Positions 27,643 through 37,033 of a DNA stretch of 64,000 nt are shown in pieces. How positions within the stretch are numbered: position 1 is the stretch's first letter; every line of letters starts with the position of its first letter. The translations under genes were made by a program, and so were the position numbers. The stretch is from contig WTGU01000077.1 in NCBI GenBank assembly GCA_011523425.1, positions 1 through 64,000 of the forward strand, in the 5' to 3' direction. Below the pieces are notes generated by a model. That model made no database searches, was not told the origin of the DNA, and saw only the letters and a list, made by a program, of their open reading frames with translations. This DNA comes from Alphaproteobacteria bacterium. GTDB taxonomy: Bacteria > Pseudomonadota > Alphaproteobacteria > UBA828.

Positions 27643-28896
27643 TTGGCTCGCCGCCGCTACCGCTTTCTGAAGATCGCGCTGCCGCTGCTCACGGTCGTGT
27701 GCGCGGTGCTGGCGGTCGGCTATCTGCGGGCGACGAAGCCGGAGATCGAGCGCACCGGGCCGGCGGAGCGGGAGCGGCCGATCGCCGCGGCGACGGTGAA
27801 AATTGCCGACATTCAGCCCTTCATCGAGGCCTTCGGCGAGGTGGTCGCGCAGCGCGACGTGGAGCTGCGGGCGCTGGTGGCCGGGCCCGTGGTCGCGGTC
27901 GGCGAGAACTTCGTCAACGGCGGTACGGTGCGGGCGGGCGAGCTCCTGGTGGAGATCGACCCGTTCGAGTACCGGGCCCGGGTGACGGAGGCGGAGGCCG
28001 CGCTGGCCGAGGCGCGGGCGCTTCTGGCGGAGACGGCGGCGGAGCTCGGCGCGGAGGAGGCGGGGCTCGTCGAGGCGCGGACGCAGCTCTCGCTGGCCGA
28101 GCGCGAGCTGGCGCGCCGCGAGGATCTCCTCGCGAAGGGGACGGCCGCGCAGAAGACGGTCGACGACGCGCTGGTGCGACGGAGCGAGCGGACGCGCGCG
28201 GCGACGGCGACGGCGCAGCGTGCGGCGGGCCTCCGCGCCCGCATCGCCCGGCAGGAGGCGGTGATCGCGCGCAGCGAGGTGGCGCTGGAGCGGGCCGGGC
28301 GCGACCTCGCGAGCACGCGGCTGGTGGCGCCCTTCGACGGCTACCTGACCGGGGTCACCGCGGCGCTCGGCAAGCGTCTCGGCGTGAACGACCGGGTGGT
28401 GCGCCTGCTGGACCAGGCGCGCCTCGACATCCGGATCCACCTGAGCGATGCGGACTATGGCCGGCTGGTGTCGTCGGCGGCCGGTCTTCGCGGGCGTCCG
28501 GTGGAGGTGACCTGGCGTGCGGGCGAGCGAAACTTCCCCTTCCGCGCGGAGATCCAGCGGGCGGACGGCGAGGCGGATGCGGCGAGCGGGGGTATCCGGG
28601 TCTATGCGCGGATCAGCCAGGGCGCGGCCGAGGTGCCGTTGCGTCCCGGCGCGTTCGTGGAGGTGCGCATTCCCGACCGGGTGTACCGCTCTGCCGCGCG
28701 GCTGCCGGAGACCGCGCTCGTGAACGGCGACACGGTCTATGCCGTCGTCCAGGGCCGGCTGGAGCCCCGTCGGGTCACCCTGCTGGCGCGCGTGGGCAAC
28801 GATGTGGTGGTCTCGGGCGCCATCGCCGACGGTGAGCCCATCGCCACCACCCGCTTTCCCGAGATCGGACCGGGCGTCAGGGTCGAGGTGCGATGA
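27643..28896 (+). CDS. RND efflux periplasmic adaptor (MFP)
   Basis: This 417-residue membrane-fusion protein links an RND pump to the outer membrane. A single membrane anchor (about residues 9-29) is followed by the split lipoyl half-domains (VVAVGENFVNGGTVRAGELLVEIDPFEY and STRLVAPFDGYLTGV). A long Ala/Glu/Arg-rich coiled-coil hairpin (about 110-220) separates them, then a beta-barrel domain and a membrane-proximal part. The start is TTG at 27643 behind GGGGAGGGGG; no ATG fits the anchor. Its stop overlaps the permease start by four bases, so the pair is translated together. No outer-membrane channel gene is present here. Confidence 0.9.
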   Translation: MARRRYRFLKIALPLLTVVCAVLAVGYLRATKPEIERTGPAERERPIAAATVKIADIQPFIEAFGEVVAQRDVELRALVAGPVVAVGENFVNGGTVRAGELLVEIDPFEYRARVTEAEAALAEARALLAETAAELGAEEAGLVEARTQLSLAERELARREDLLAKGTAAQKTVDDALVRRSERTRAATATAQRAAGLRARIARQEAVIARSEVALERAGRDLASTRLVAPFDGYLTGVTAALGKRLGVNDRVVRLLDQARLDIRIHLSDADYGRLVSSAAGLRGRPVEVTWRAGERNFPFRAEIQRADGEADAASGGIRVYARISQGAAEVPLRPGAFVEVRIPDRVYRSAARLPETALVNGDTVYAVVQGRLEPRRVTLLARVGNDVVVSGAIADGEPIATTRFPEIGPGVRVEVR

Positions 28897-31800
28897 CCCC
28901 GACCGGCGGCGGTGTGATCGCGCTGTTCACGCGCCACCGCACGGCCGCCAACCTCGTGATGGTGCTGATGATCCTGTTCGGCGTGCTCGGGCTCGCGCGC
29001 ATGAACACCCAGTTCTTCCCCACCTTCGACGTCGAATGGGTCTCTGTCAGCGTGACCTGGCCCGGCGCCAGCGCCGAGGACGTGGATACCAACATCGTCG
29101 CGGCGATCGAGCCGGAGGTCCGCTTCCTCGACGGGGTCAAGCGCGTCTTCTCGCAATCCGTGGAGGGTGTCGGCTCGGTCGTCGTCGAGTTCGAGCCGGG
29201 GACGAACCTCGATACGGCGCTGGCCAATGTCGAGAACGCCGTGGACAGGGTCGAGACGCTGCCGGAGAACGCCGAGAAGCCGGTCGTCAACCGCCTCTAC
29301 TTCTACGAGAGCATAGGCAATATCGTCGTCTCGGGCCCGTTCTCCGAGGCGGCTCTGCGTGCCCACGCCAAGGACATCCGCGAGCGCCTTCTTGCCGCTG
29401 GCGTCGACAAGGTCGACCTCTTCGGCAGCCGGCGCGAGGAGATCTGGGTCGAGGTCGGCGAAGGTCGCCTGCGCCAGCTCGACCTCACGCTCGGCGATAT
29501 CGCGGCGCGGATCGGCACGAGCTCGACCGACCTGCCTTCCGGCATCGTCCCTGCCGGCACCAACAAGCAGATCAGAAGCCTGGGCCTCGCCAGGTCGGCC
29601 GAGGAGATCGGCCAGGTCGAGATCGTCGCGCGCGAGGACGGCGCCAAGGTGCACCTCCGCGACATAGCCTCAGTCAGCGAACAGTTCAACGAGCGGGACG
29701 CGATCGCCTTCAGGGCCGGCTACCCAGCGATCGAGCTGCAGGTGCGGCGGGCGAGCACGTCCGATTCGCTGGAGCAGGCGGGCATACTCGACAGCTTCCT
29801 CGAGGAGCTGCGGCCGACGCTGCCGCCGACCCTGGTGGTCGAGCACTACGACGATGCGGCGGAGCTGATCGACGACCGCATCGACATGCTGCTCCGCAAC
29901 GGCGCGAGCGGGCTGGCCCTGGTGGTGCTCGTGCTGTTCATCTTCCTCAGCACGCGGGTCGCCTTCTGGGTCACGGTCGGCATCCCCGTCTCGCTGCTCG
30001 CCACCCTCGGTGTGATGATGCTGACCGGGCAGACCATCAACATGGTGAGCCTGTTCGCGCTCATCATGGCGATCGGCATCATCGTGGACGACGCCATCGT
30101 GGTCGGCGAGCACGCGGTGACCCAGCGTGCCGCGGGCGCCGGACCGGCCGACGCGGCGGAACTCGGCGCGCGGCGCATGTTTGCGCCGGTGATGGCGGCG
30201 ACGCTCACCAGCGTCGCCGCCTTCCTGCCGCTCTTCATGGTCTCGGGCCAGATCGGCGAGATCATCGGCGCCATACCGCTCGTGATCGTGGCCGTCCTCG
30301 TCGCGAGCCTGATCGAGTGCTTCCTCGTGCTGCCCGGCCATCTGCGTATCGGTCTCAAGGCCAATCCGCGCGGGGAGAACCGATTCGCGCGATGGTTCAA
30401 CCCGCGCTTCGAGGCCTTCCGCGACGGGCTGTTCGCCCGCATCGTGCGGGCCTGCGTGGCCTGGCGGTACCTCACGGTGTGCGTCGCGATCGGTCTGCTG
30501 CTGGTGTTCATCGGCCTGGTCGCGGGCGGGCGCATCTCGTTCATATTCTTTCCCTCGCCGGAATCGGATTCCGTGCTCGCCAACGTCACCTTCGTCGAGG
30601 GCACCAAGCGGGAGACCACGATCGCCATGGTGGACGAGCTCGGGCGGGCGCTGGACGAGGCCGAGCTCGCGCTCACCGACGGCGCCGGCGGCCTCGTGGC
30701 GATGAGCCTCGGCCAGGTGGGCAAGCCGGCATCCCGCCCCAACTCCTTCTTCCTCGGCACCGGCGATCACGTGGGTGCCATGCGGGTCGAGCTGCAGCCC
30801 TCGGACCGGCGCACCATTCGCACCCAGGCGCTGGTCGAGGAATGGCGCAGCCGAATACGACCGATGCCGGGGCTGGAGACCATGACGATCCTCGAGCGCC
30901 AGGCCGGGCCGCCCGGTCGTGAGATCGACATTCGCATCGCGGGCGACGACGTGCAGGCGCTCAAGGCGGCGGCGGGCGAGGTGCGCACGTTGCTCGCCCG
31001 CTTCCCCGGCGTGAGCGACATCGAGGACAACACCCCCTACGGCAAGCAGGAGGCGATCCTGACCGTGAACGCGCGCGGCCGTGCCCTCGGCTTCACCACC
31101 GAGAGCGCCGCGGGCCAGGTGCGGGCCGCCTTCGAGGGCGTGATCGCGCGGCGCTTCGCACGGGGCGACGAGGAGGTCGCGATCCGCGTCCGCCTGCCGC
31201 AGGACGAACTCACCGAAGGCGATCTCAGACGCTTCTACCTGCGCAGCCCCGGCGGAGTCGAAGTGCCGCTCTCCGAAGTGGTCGACTTCGACGAGGCGAT
31301 CGGATTCGCGAGTATCCGCCGCGAGGACGGCCAGCGCACGATCGCCGTCACGGCGGAGATCGACGAATCGGTCACCAACACCGACGAGGTGATCGGCGCG
31401 CTCCAGGCCGAGGGTCTGCCGGAGATCGCGCAGAAGCACGGTGTCGGCGTCCTGCTGCGCGGCAAGGCCGAGGAGCAGGCGACGACCATGGGCGACATGA
31501 TGACCGGCGCCACGGTTGCCCTGGTTGCGATCTATCTCATCCTGGCCTGGGTGTTCTCCAGCTACACCCGCCCGCTCTTCGTCATGGCGGTGATCCCCTT
31601 CGGCGCGGTCGGTGCCGTCTTCGGCCACTACGTGCTCGGCTACGACCTCACCGTGCTGAGCATGATGGCGCTGCTCGGGCTGAGCGGCATCGTGGTCAAC
31701 GATTCGATCATCCTGGTGCGCGCGATCCAGGATCGCCTCAATGCCGGCGAGGCGCCGATGGAGGCCCTGGTGGGCGGGGCGCGGGATCGCCTGCGCGCGG

Positions 31801-32066
31801 TCATCCTGACCTCGGTGACCACGATCTTCGGCCTCACGCCTCTGCTCTTCGAGACCAGCCTTCAGGCGCAGTTCCTGAAGCCCATGGCGGTGACCATCGT
31901 CTTCGGCCTGCTCGGCGTGACCCTGATCGTGCTGATCCTGGTGCCTAGCCTGCTCGCCATCCAGGACGATCTCGCCGCCCTCTTCGGCCGCAGGACCGCC
32001 GCAGGCGAGGGCAGCGCCGCGGACGACGGCCCGCCCCGCCTGCAGCCGAGCGCGGGCGACGGTTGA
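28893..32066 (+). CDS. RND efflux transporter permease
   Basis: This 1057-residue inner-membrane proton antiporter of the AcrB/MdtB type expels toxic compounds. The N-terminal helix and two large periplasmic loops are visible. The TM4 motif ALIMAIGIIVDDAIVVGEHAV carries the paired aspartates for proton relay. The second half repeats the pattern, with ALLGLSGIVVNDSIILV in TM10. The length is standard. The ATG overlaps the adaptor's stop (ATGA). The substrate is not predictable. No local regulator gene (TetR or MarR type) is seen, so control may lie elsewhere. Confidence 0.94.
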   Translation: MTPTGGGVIALFTRHRTAANLVMVLMILFGVLGLARMNTQFFPTFDVEWVSVSVTWPGASAEDVDTNIVAAIEPEVRFLDGVKRVFSQSVEGVGSVVVEFEPGTNLDTALANVENAVDRVETLPENAEKPVVNRLYFYESIGNIVVSGPFSEAALRAHAKDIRERLLAAGVDKVDLFGSRREEIWVEVGEGRLRQLDLTLGDIAARIGTSSTDLPSGIVPAGTNKQIRSLGLARSAEEIGQVEIVAREDGAKVHLRDIASVSEQFNERDAIAFRAGYPAIELQVRRASTSDSLEQAGILDSFLEELRPTLPPTLVVEHYDDAAELIDDRIDMLLRNGASGLALVVLVLFIFLSTRVAFWVTVGIPVSLLATLGVMMLTGQTINMVSLFALIMAIGIIVDDAIVVGEHAVTQRAAGAGPADAAELGARRMFAPVMAATLTSVAAFLPLFMVSGQIGEIIGAIPLVIVAVLVASLIECFLVLPGHLRIGLKANPRGENRFARWFNPRFEAFRDGLFARIVRACVAWRYLTVCVAIGLLLVFIGLVAGGRISFIFFPSPESDSVLANVTFVEGTKRETTIAMVDELGRALDEAELALTDGAGGLVAMSLGQVGKPASRPNSFFLGTGDHVGAMRVELQPSDRRTIRTQALVEEWRSRIRPMPGLETMTILERQAGPPGREIDIRIAGDDVQALKAAAGEVRTLLARFPGVSDIEDNTPYGKQEAILTVNARGRALGFTTESAAGQVRAAFEGVIARRFARGDEEVAIRVRLPQDELTEGDLRRFYLRSPGGVEVPLSEVVDFDEAIGFASIRREDGQRTIAVTAEIDESVTNTDEVIGALQAEGLPEIAQKHGVGVLLRGKAEEQATTMGDMMTGATVALVAIYLILAWVFSSYTRPLFVMAVIPFGAVGAVFGHYVLGYDLTVLSMMALLGLSGIVVNDSIILVRAIQDRLNAGEAPMEALVGGARDRLRAVILTSVTTIFGLTPLLFETSLQAQFLKPMAVTIVFGLLGVTLIVLILVPSLLAIQDDLAALFGRRTAAGEGSAADDGPPRLQPSAGDG

Positions 32067-32153
32067 TCGCCGCCCCGATCGCGACTACACAGCGCGCGCA
32101 CCGTCGGCGGGTCATCCGGCCGGAGGGGGCGAGAGGAACGGGGAGGAGCGGGC

Positions 32154-33371
32154 GTGAACGGTATCCTCAAGGGCTTGCGTGTGGTCGAGGGCTCGGCCTT
32201 CGTCGCGGCCCCGCTCGGCGGCATGACGCTGGCCCAGATGGGGGCGGACGTGATCCGCTTCGATCCGCTCGGCGGCGGCCTCGACTACCGACGCTGGCCG
32301 GTCACGCCCGAGAACGAGAGCATCTACTGGGCCGGCATGAACAAGGGCAAGCGCTCCTTCGCGGTCAATCTGCGCGAGGCCGAGGGGCGCGAGCTGGTCG
32401 CGGCCCTCATCGCGGCGCCGGGGCCTGAGGCCGGCATTTTCCTCACCAACCTCCAGGTCGGCGACTGGCTCTCCTACGAGACGCTCCGCGCCAGGCGCGC
32501 CGATCTCATCATGCTCCGCATCATCGGCAACCCCGACGGCACGGTGGCGGTCGACTACACCGTGAACGCGCGCATGGGCTGGCCCTTCGTGACCGGGCCG
32601 GCGGAGCTCGACGAGCCGGTCAACAACGTCCTGCCGGGCTGGGACCTGACCTGCGGGCTCACCGCCGCCATCGGTCTGCTCGCCGCCGAGCGCCACCGCA
32701 GCCGCACCGGCGAGGGGCAGGACATCAGGCTCAGCCTCGCCGATGTCGCCTACCACATCACCGGCTCGCTCGGTTACATCGGCGACGTCGAGATCAACGG
32801 CGCCGAGCGGCCGCGCATCGGCAACGACATGTACGGCACCTTCGGCGGCGACTTCGCCACGCGGGACGGCCGCCGGGTCATGCTGGTGGTGGTGACGCCG
32901 CGCCACGTCAGGGCGCTGGGGCAGGCGAGCGGGCTAACGGAGACCTTCGCCGCCATCGAGGCGGAGCACGGCGTCGATCTCGCCGACGAGGCCGACCGCT
33001 GGACCGTGCGCAGCGAGCTCCGCGCGGCGCTGGAGCCCTGGTTCGCCTCGCTCGACCTGGACGAGATCGGCACCCGCCTCACCGAGGCGGGCGTGCTCTG
33101 GGGGCCGTTCCGCAGCCACAGCCAGATGGTGGCGGAGGACCCCTTCTGCACGACCGCGAACCCCCTGTTCCAGAGGATCGATCAGCCGGGAATCGGGCCT
33201 TTGCTCACGCCGGGCTCGCCGCTGGATTTCGCCGCCGCGCCGCGCAGGGCGGTCAAGCCGGGGCCCCGGCTCGGCGAGCATACCGACGAGATCCTGGCGG
33301 ACGTGCTGGGTCTCGGTGACGGCGCCATCGGCGCGCTGCACGAGCGCGGCATCGTCGCCGGGCCGGCCTAA
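32154..33371 (+). CDS. 2-methylfumaryl-CoA isomerase-like CaiB/BaiF CoA transferase
   Basis: This 405-residue family III CoA transferase begins GLRVVEGSAFVAAPLGG and continues MTLAQMGADVIRFDPLGGG. That opening is characteristic of the subgroup named 2-methylfumaryl-CoA isomerase (Mct, mesaconyl-CoA C1-C4 CoA transferase of the 3-hydroxypropionate bicycle). NKGKRSFAVNLRE and a distal GEHTDEIL are shared by the wider family. The catalytic Asp expected in the middle could not be assigned with certainty. The start is GTG at 32154 after GGGGAGGAGCG. No other gene of the bicycle is seen nearby, so a general role in C5 dicarboxylate-CoA metabolism is more likely. Confidence 0.75.
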   Translation: MNGILKGLRVVEGSAFVAAPLGGMTLAQMGADVIRFDPLGGGLDYRRWPVTPENESIYWAGMNKGKRSFAVNLREAEGRELVAALIAAPGPEAGIFLTNLQVGDWLSYETLRARRADLIMLRIIGNPDGTVAVDYTVNARMGWPFVTGPAELDEPVNNVLPGWDLTCGLTAAIGLLAAERHRSRTGEGQDIRLSLADVAYHITGSLGYIGDVEINGAERPRIGNDMYGTFGGDFATRDGRRVMLVVVTPRHVRALGQASGLTETFAAIEAEHGVDLADEADRWTVRSELRAALEPWFASLDLDEIGTRLTEAGVLWGPFRSHSQMVAEDPFCTTANPLFQRIDQPGIGPLLTPGSPLDFAAAPRRAVKPGPRLGEHTDEILADVLGLGDGAIGALHERGIVAGPA

Positions 33372-33378
33372 GCGCGGG

Positions 33379-33951
33379 TCAGACGCCCTCGACGAGCACC
33401 GCCTCGATCGGGGCCAGCCCGATGACCTGCGCCCGCGCCCTCCGGGAGTCGTCCGACCGGATCCACGCCCGCGCTTTCGCGGCGCTGTCGAACTCCAGAA
33501 CCGACACGCTTTCGCCGGGCCAGCCTCCCTCCCTGATCTCGAGCGTTCCCCCGGCGACGAGGACCCGCCCTCCGTCGGCTGCGGCTACGACGAGCTCGAG
33601 GTCGACTGCCGCATGGCAGACGACCAGATAGACGCTGCGCTCGCCCCTCGCGTCGCCGTCGCCATCAAGCAGGACGACGTTCCCGGTGGATGCCTGGTGG
33701 CGGATGGCGCGCGCTTCCACGTAGGCGGGCGACTCGTACCAGGCTGCGGCCCGCGCTGGGCTGTCGAACTGGAGCAGCACCAGACGCCCCGGCGTCCACG
33801 GGCCCTCGATCACCTCGTGCTCGCCGCCGCGCACGAGAAAGCGCCCGTCGAAGGCCGCGATGGTGTCCGGCGTCAGCGCCCGGTAGCCGGCATAGGTCTC
33901 CGGATCGGTGACGGTGACGTCGGCGATCACATAGCCTGGCACGGCGGGCAC
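33379..33951 (-). CDS. Tandem DUF1330 protein
   Basis: This 190-residue protein contains two successive ferredoxin-like DUF1330 modules. The first (about 1-96) has YVIADVTVTDPETYAGYR, the GRFLVRGGEHEVIEG turn and RLVLLQFDSPARAAAWYES. The second (about 105-190) repeats YLVVCHAAVDLELV, GRVLVAGGTLEIREGGW and VSVLEFDSAAKARAWI. Single-domain members form dimers, so this chain may be a covalent dimer. The start is GTG at 33951, 2 bases after the stop of the upstream dimethylformamidase-like gene, so they form an operon. No enzymatic role is known; a partner or monooxygenase-like function is speculative. Confidence 0.8.
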   Translation of the reverse strand: MPAVPGYVIADVTVTDPETYAGYRALTPDTIAAFDGRFLVRGGEHEVIEGPWTPGRLVLLQFDSPARAAAWYESPAYVEARAIRHQASTGNVVLLDGDGDARGERSVYLVVCHAAVDLELVVAAADGGRVLVAGGTLEIREGGWPGESVSVLEFDSAAKARAWIRSDDSRRARAQVIGLAPIEAVLVEGV

Positions 33952-33953
33952 CC

Positions 33954-36203
33954 TCAGATGGGTTCCGGGTCGGCGAAGCGGCGGAGCACGTTGGTCGTGA
34001 GCTTCGCGATGTTGTTGTCGTAGCCGTTCCACGGAAGGCTCGCGGGATAGCAGATGGAGCCCACGGAGAAGACCGCGCCGCCGTTCGGCGTCTCGTAGAA
34101 GACCATGTCGGCCCGCACCTTCTCGTGCTCGGTGCCGCCCATGCCGGAATGGTTCACCAGCATCTCCTCGTTCACCACCAGGTAGAGATCGGTGTGGTTC
34201 TCCGAGCGCGCGAGGACCAGCGCGTGCGGCGGCGTGCCGAGCCGGGGGTCGGCAGCATCGAGCTCGTTGCCGGCGGCGCCCTCGCCGTGGAAACCGAAAT
34301 CGCCGATCAGCTCGTCGTCGATCCCCTCGAAGACGAAGCGCGCTCGCGGATCGTGGCTCTCCGGCGTGCGTCGGTAGTAGGAGGACTTGTCGAAGCCCTC
34401 GGCGACGAAGCCGACGCCCGAGAGCCGCTGCGGCGCGGTATCGCCCTGGTGGCGCCAGAGCCCGCCATACTCGCCGGTGAAGCTGTGATAGTACTCGCCG
34501 GGGTCGGCCTCCCAGGTGCGGATCGCGGCCTCGCAGCGGCGCACCTCGATCACGCCCGGCAGCTCGCGGTGCATCGCCACCCGCCAGTAGAAGCCGTTGC
34601 CGCCGAGATACATGAGCCGCCCGCCCTGCTGGGTGAAGCCGTGGACGGCATCGCGCATGGCCTTGGAGTAGTATTCCGGGTGGCCGCCTGTGATCAGCAC
34701 GTCGTAGGATCCGAGCAGGTCGATGCCCTCGCGGTGGACGTCCTCGTCGGTGATGACGTCGTGCTCGAAGCCGAAGTGGGTGAGCCAGTCCACCACGTAC
34801 ATGTCGAGGATGAACTCGCGCGCGTTCGTGGCGTCCTCGCCGGCGCAGGCCCAGGGGGTCTCCACCTTCGGCCGCATGTTGAGGATCGGCCGCAGCCTCG
34901 ACGAATAGCAGATGCCGCTGCCGTCCGAATGGGTGTCGTAGAGCGAGGCGCCGTACTCGCGACGCTGGTTGAGGAAGAGCTGGTTGGGATTGAGCGTCGG
35001 CAGCTGGCCGGTGAGAAGCTCGGCGAGCGCGCCGTCGAATGCCATGTGCTCGTTGGCATAGGCCATGTACTCGACCGTCGGCAGCAGGAAGGCGATGCGC
35101 GCCTCCTTGCCGGGCGCCGGCAGCACCACGAAGGGCACGTATTCCTCCGCGTCCCTGGCCCTGAGCCGTGCGGCGTAGACCCCGCTCGCGGCGCGGGCCG
35201 GCACCGTCCATTCGAAATCGACCTCCCAGCCGGCGTCGTAGAGGTCGTCGTCGTGGAAGTGGATGGCGCCGTACTCGTGGCGGGCGTGACGCCAGCACAT
35301 CTCCTCGCCGGAGAAATTCCAGCCGGTCATGCCGCGTGCCGGCAGGTTGACGATCTCGCCGTGGCAGTGGTGGGAGGAACGGTCCGAGATCTTCACCGAC
35401 GTGATGTCGCGCGAGAAATCCCAGGCGCAAAGGATGTCCGGGGCCAGCGCCGCGGGCACCGCCTCGTTCCGCACGCGCTCGATGTCGAGCCGCCCCAGCG
35501 CGCGGCCGACCAGGCGGGGCGAATCGATCTTGCCGTTGTAGAGGCCGTCGACCAGCACGCGCCCCTTCTGTCGCCGCCTGAAGGTGGCGGCCATGACGAC
35601 GGGCGCGCCGCATCCGGCGGCGGTCGGCCCGACCTTGCGCGACGCCGTGCCGCCGTCGTCCACGCGCGCATAGGGTTGGAGCGGCTCCTGATGCACGGTG
35701 ATCGTGTTGCTACCTGCGTCGTAGCTGGCGGCCGCGAGATACCAGTGGCGCTCCAGCAGCGGCTTGCCCACCGAGACCGTTTCGACCGTGCCGTCCGCGA
35801 GGCCCAGCCTGAGCGCGACCGAGCCATCGTCGTCGATCACCAGCGCGAAGCCCGTGCGGCTGCGCGGATCCCACTTGGTGACGATGCCCTGCTCGCCCTT
35901 GCCGGGCGTGGTCGGCCAGATCATCGCCTGCACGGTGAAGCTCTCGAGGGTCTCGAGCAGCGGCCGGGTCTCCACCAGCGCGTAGGAGCCCGCGTGAATG
36001 GCCTGCCGGCGCCCCTTGTGGCGCTTGCTCACCGGCGTGGGGATCGCCCGTTCCTTGAAGCCGGGGCCGGAGGGAGAATCGTCGGCGCAGATCAGGCGCA
36101 CGATGTCCGCCCGGTAGCTCGGGTGCTCGCAGTTGACCATGAACCTGATGGTCTCGCCCGGTCTCGCGCTGAGCCGGTCGGAATAGCCGGTGATCGTCAA
36201 CAT
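33954..36203 (-). CDS. N,N-dimethylformamidase large (beta) subunit-like protein
   Basis: This 749-residue protein matches the architecture of the DMFase large subunit. A beta-sandwich/LamG-like region (about 80-265) is followed by a Trp-rich linker and a C-terminal Rossmann-like, amidotransferase-like domain (about 365-620). Known DMFases hold one iron with two Tyr and one Glu. Candidates here are Tyr379 or Tyr382 in PTVEYMAYANEH, Tyr422 or Tyr433, and Glu510 in GGHPEYYS, but the exact match is unconfirmed. The small alpha subunit found with known enzymes was not seen. The ATG at 36203 is used. A tandem DUF1330 gene is coupled downstream and a GST gene diverges upstream. Confidence 0.8.
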   Translation of the reverse strand: MLTITGYSDRLSARPGETIRFMVNCEHPSYRADIVRLICADDSPSGPGFKERAIPTPVSKRHKGRRQAIHAGSYALVETRPLLETLESFTVQAMIWPTTPGKGEQGIVTKWDPRSRTGFALVIDDDGSVALRLGLADGTVETVSVGKPLLERHWYLAAASYDAGSNTITVHQEPLQPYARVDDGGTASRKVGPTAAGCGAPVVMAATFRRRQKGRVLVDGLYNGKIDSPRLVGRALGRLDIERVRNEAVPAALAPDILCAWDFSRDITSVKISDRSSHHCHGEIVNLPARGMTGWNFSGEEMCWRHARHEYGAIHFHDDDLYDAGWEVDFEWTVPARAASGVYAARLRARDAEEYVPFVVLPAPGKEARIAFLLPTVEYMAYANEHMAFDGALAELLTGQLPTLNPNQLFLNQRREYGASLYDTHSDGSGICYSSRLRPILNMRPKVETPWACAGEDATNAREFILDMYVVDWLTHFGFEHDVITDEDVHREGIDLLGSYDVLITGGHPEYYSKAMRDAVHGFTQQGGRLMYLGGNGFYWRVAMHRELPGVIEVRRCEAAIRTWEADPGEYYHSFTGEYGGLWRHQGDTAPQRLSGVGFVAEGFDKSSYYRRTPESHDPRARFVFEGIDDELIGDFGFHGEGAAGNELDAADPRLGTPPHALVLARSENHTDLYLVVNEEMLVNHSGMGGTEHEKVRADMVFYETPNGGAVFSVGSICYPASLPWNGYDNNIAKLTTNVLRRFADPEPI

Positions 36204-36382
36204 GCCGCGCCTCCGCGCTGCGCCACGCTTGCCTGCCGCGAGCATAGTCAGCGCCCGGCAGGCGAACAACCGAGGGGCCGGGCTGCCGCCCGTGCAAGGC
36301 GGGCGCAGGATATGCGAGAGTGGCGGACAGCCGGGCAGGGGAGTCGCTGCCGCGGCCGCAGCCGGAACGAAGAGAGGGAACG

Positions 36383-37006
36383 ATGGCGACGCTGATACTC
36401 CACGGGATATCGCTGAGCACCTACGTCCGGACATGCCGCATGGCGTTTCTGGAGAAGGGCGTGCCCTACGAGCTCGATCCGCTCATGCCGCAATCGCCCG
36501 AGCAGAAGGAGAAGCAGCCCTGGGGCTCGGTGCCGGCCATGACCCACGGCGACGTGCGCATGTACGAGACGCTGGCGATCTGCGGCTACGTCGACCGCCT
36601 GTTCGACGGCCCGCCCGTGCTGCCGGAAGACCCGCTCGCCAACGCCCGCTGCCTGCAGTGGACATCGGTCTTCATCCAGTATCTCTACCGGCCGGCGATC
36701 GACATCGTCCTTCAGCGTCTGATCGTGCCCGCACAGGGCGGCGAGCCCGACGAGGCGCTGGTGGCGAGCAGCGTGCCCAAGTCCGACAAGGCGCTCGCCG
36801 CGCTCGACGGCGCGCTGGAAGGGCAGGCCTGCTTCGCCGGCGGCGACGCTTCGCTCGCCGATTACATGGTGCTGCCCGTGCTCCACTATCTGAAGATGAC
36901 GCCGGAGGGCGAGGGCCTGCTCGCGCCGAGGGCCAATCTCGCCCGCTGGCAGGCCGCCATCGACGAGCGCCCGAGCGCGGTGGAGACGCTGCCCGACCTG
37001 GGCTGA
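36383..37006 (+). CDS. Glutathione S-transferase family protein
   Basis: This 207-residue protein has an N-terminal thioredoxin-like half with TLILHGISLSTYVRTCRMAFLEKG, a cis-Pro segment SVPAMTHGD, and YETLAICGYVDRLF, which contacts glutathione through its Glu-Thr pair (the usual Glu-Ser). The helical C-terminal half ends with the DASLADYMVLPVLHYL N-capping-box region. The ATG at 36383 follows AGAGAGGGAACG. The gene diverges from the dimethylformamidase-like gene across 179 bases and converges with pstS. The substrate is unknown. The close divergence suggests shared regulation, but no operator is evident. Confidence 0.88.
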   Translation: MATLILHGISLSTYVRTCRMAFLEKGVPYELDPLMPQSPEQKEKQPWGSVPAMTHGDVRMYETLAICGYVDRLFDGPPVLPEDPLANARCLQWTSVFIQYLYRPAIDIVLQRLIVPAQGGEPDEALVASSVPKSDKALAALDGALEGQACFAGGDASLADYMVLPVLHYLKMTPEGEGLLAPRANLARWQAAIDERPSAVETLPDLG

Positions 37007-37033
37007 TCCGGCCGCGTCCGCCGGCCCGTGTCG

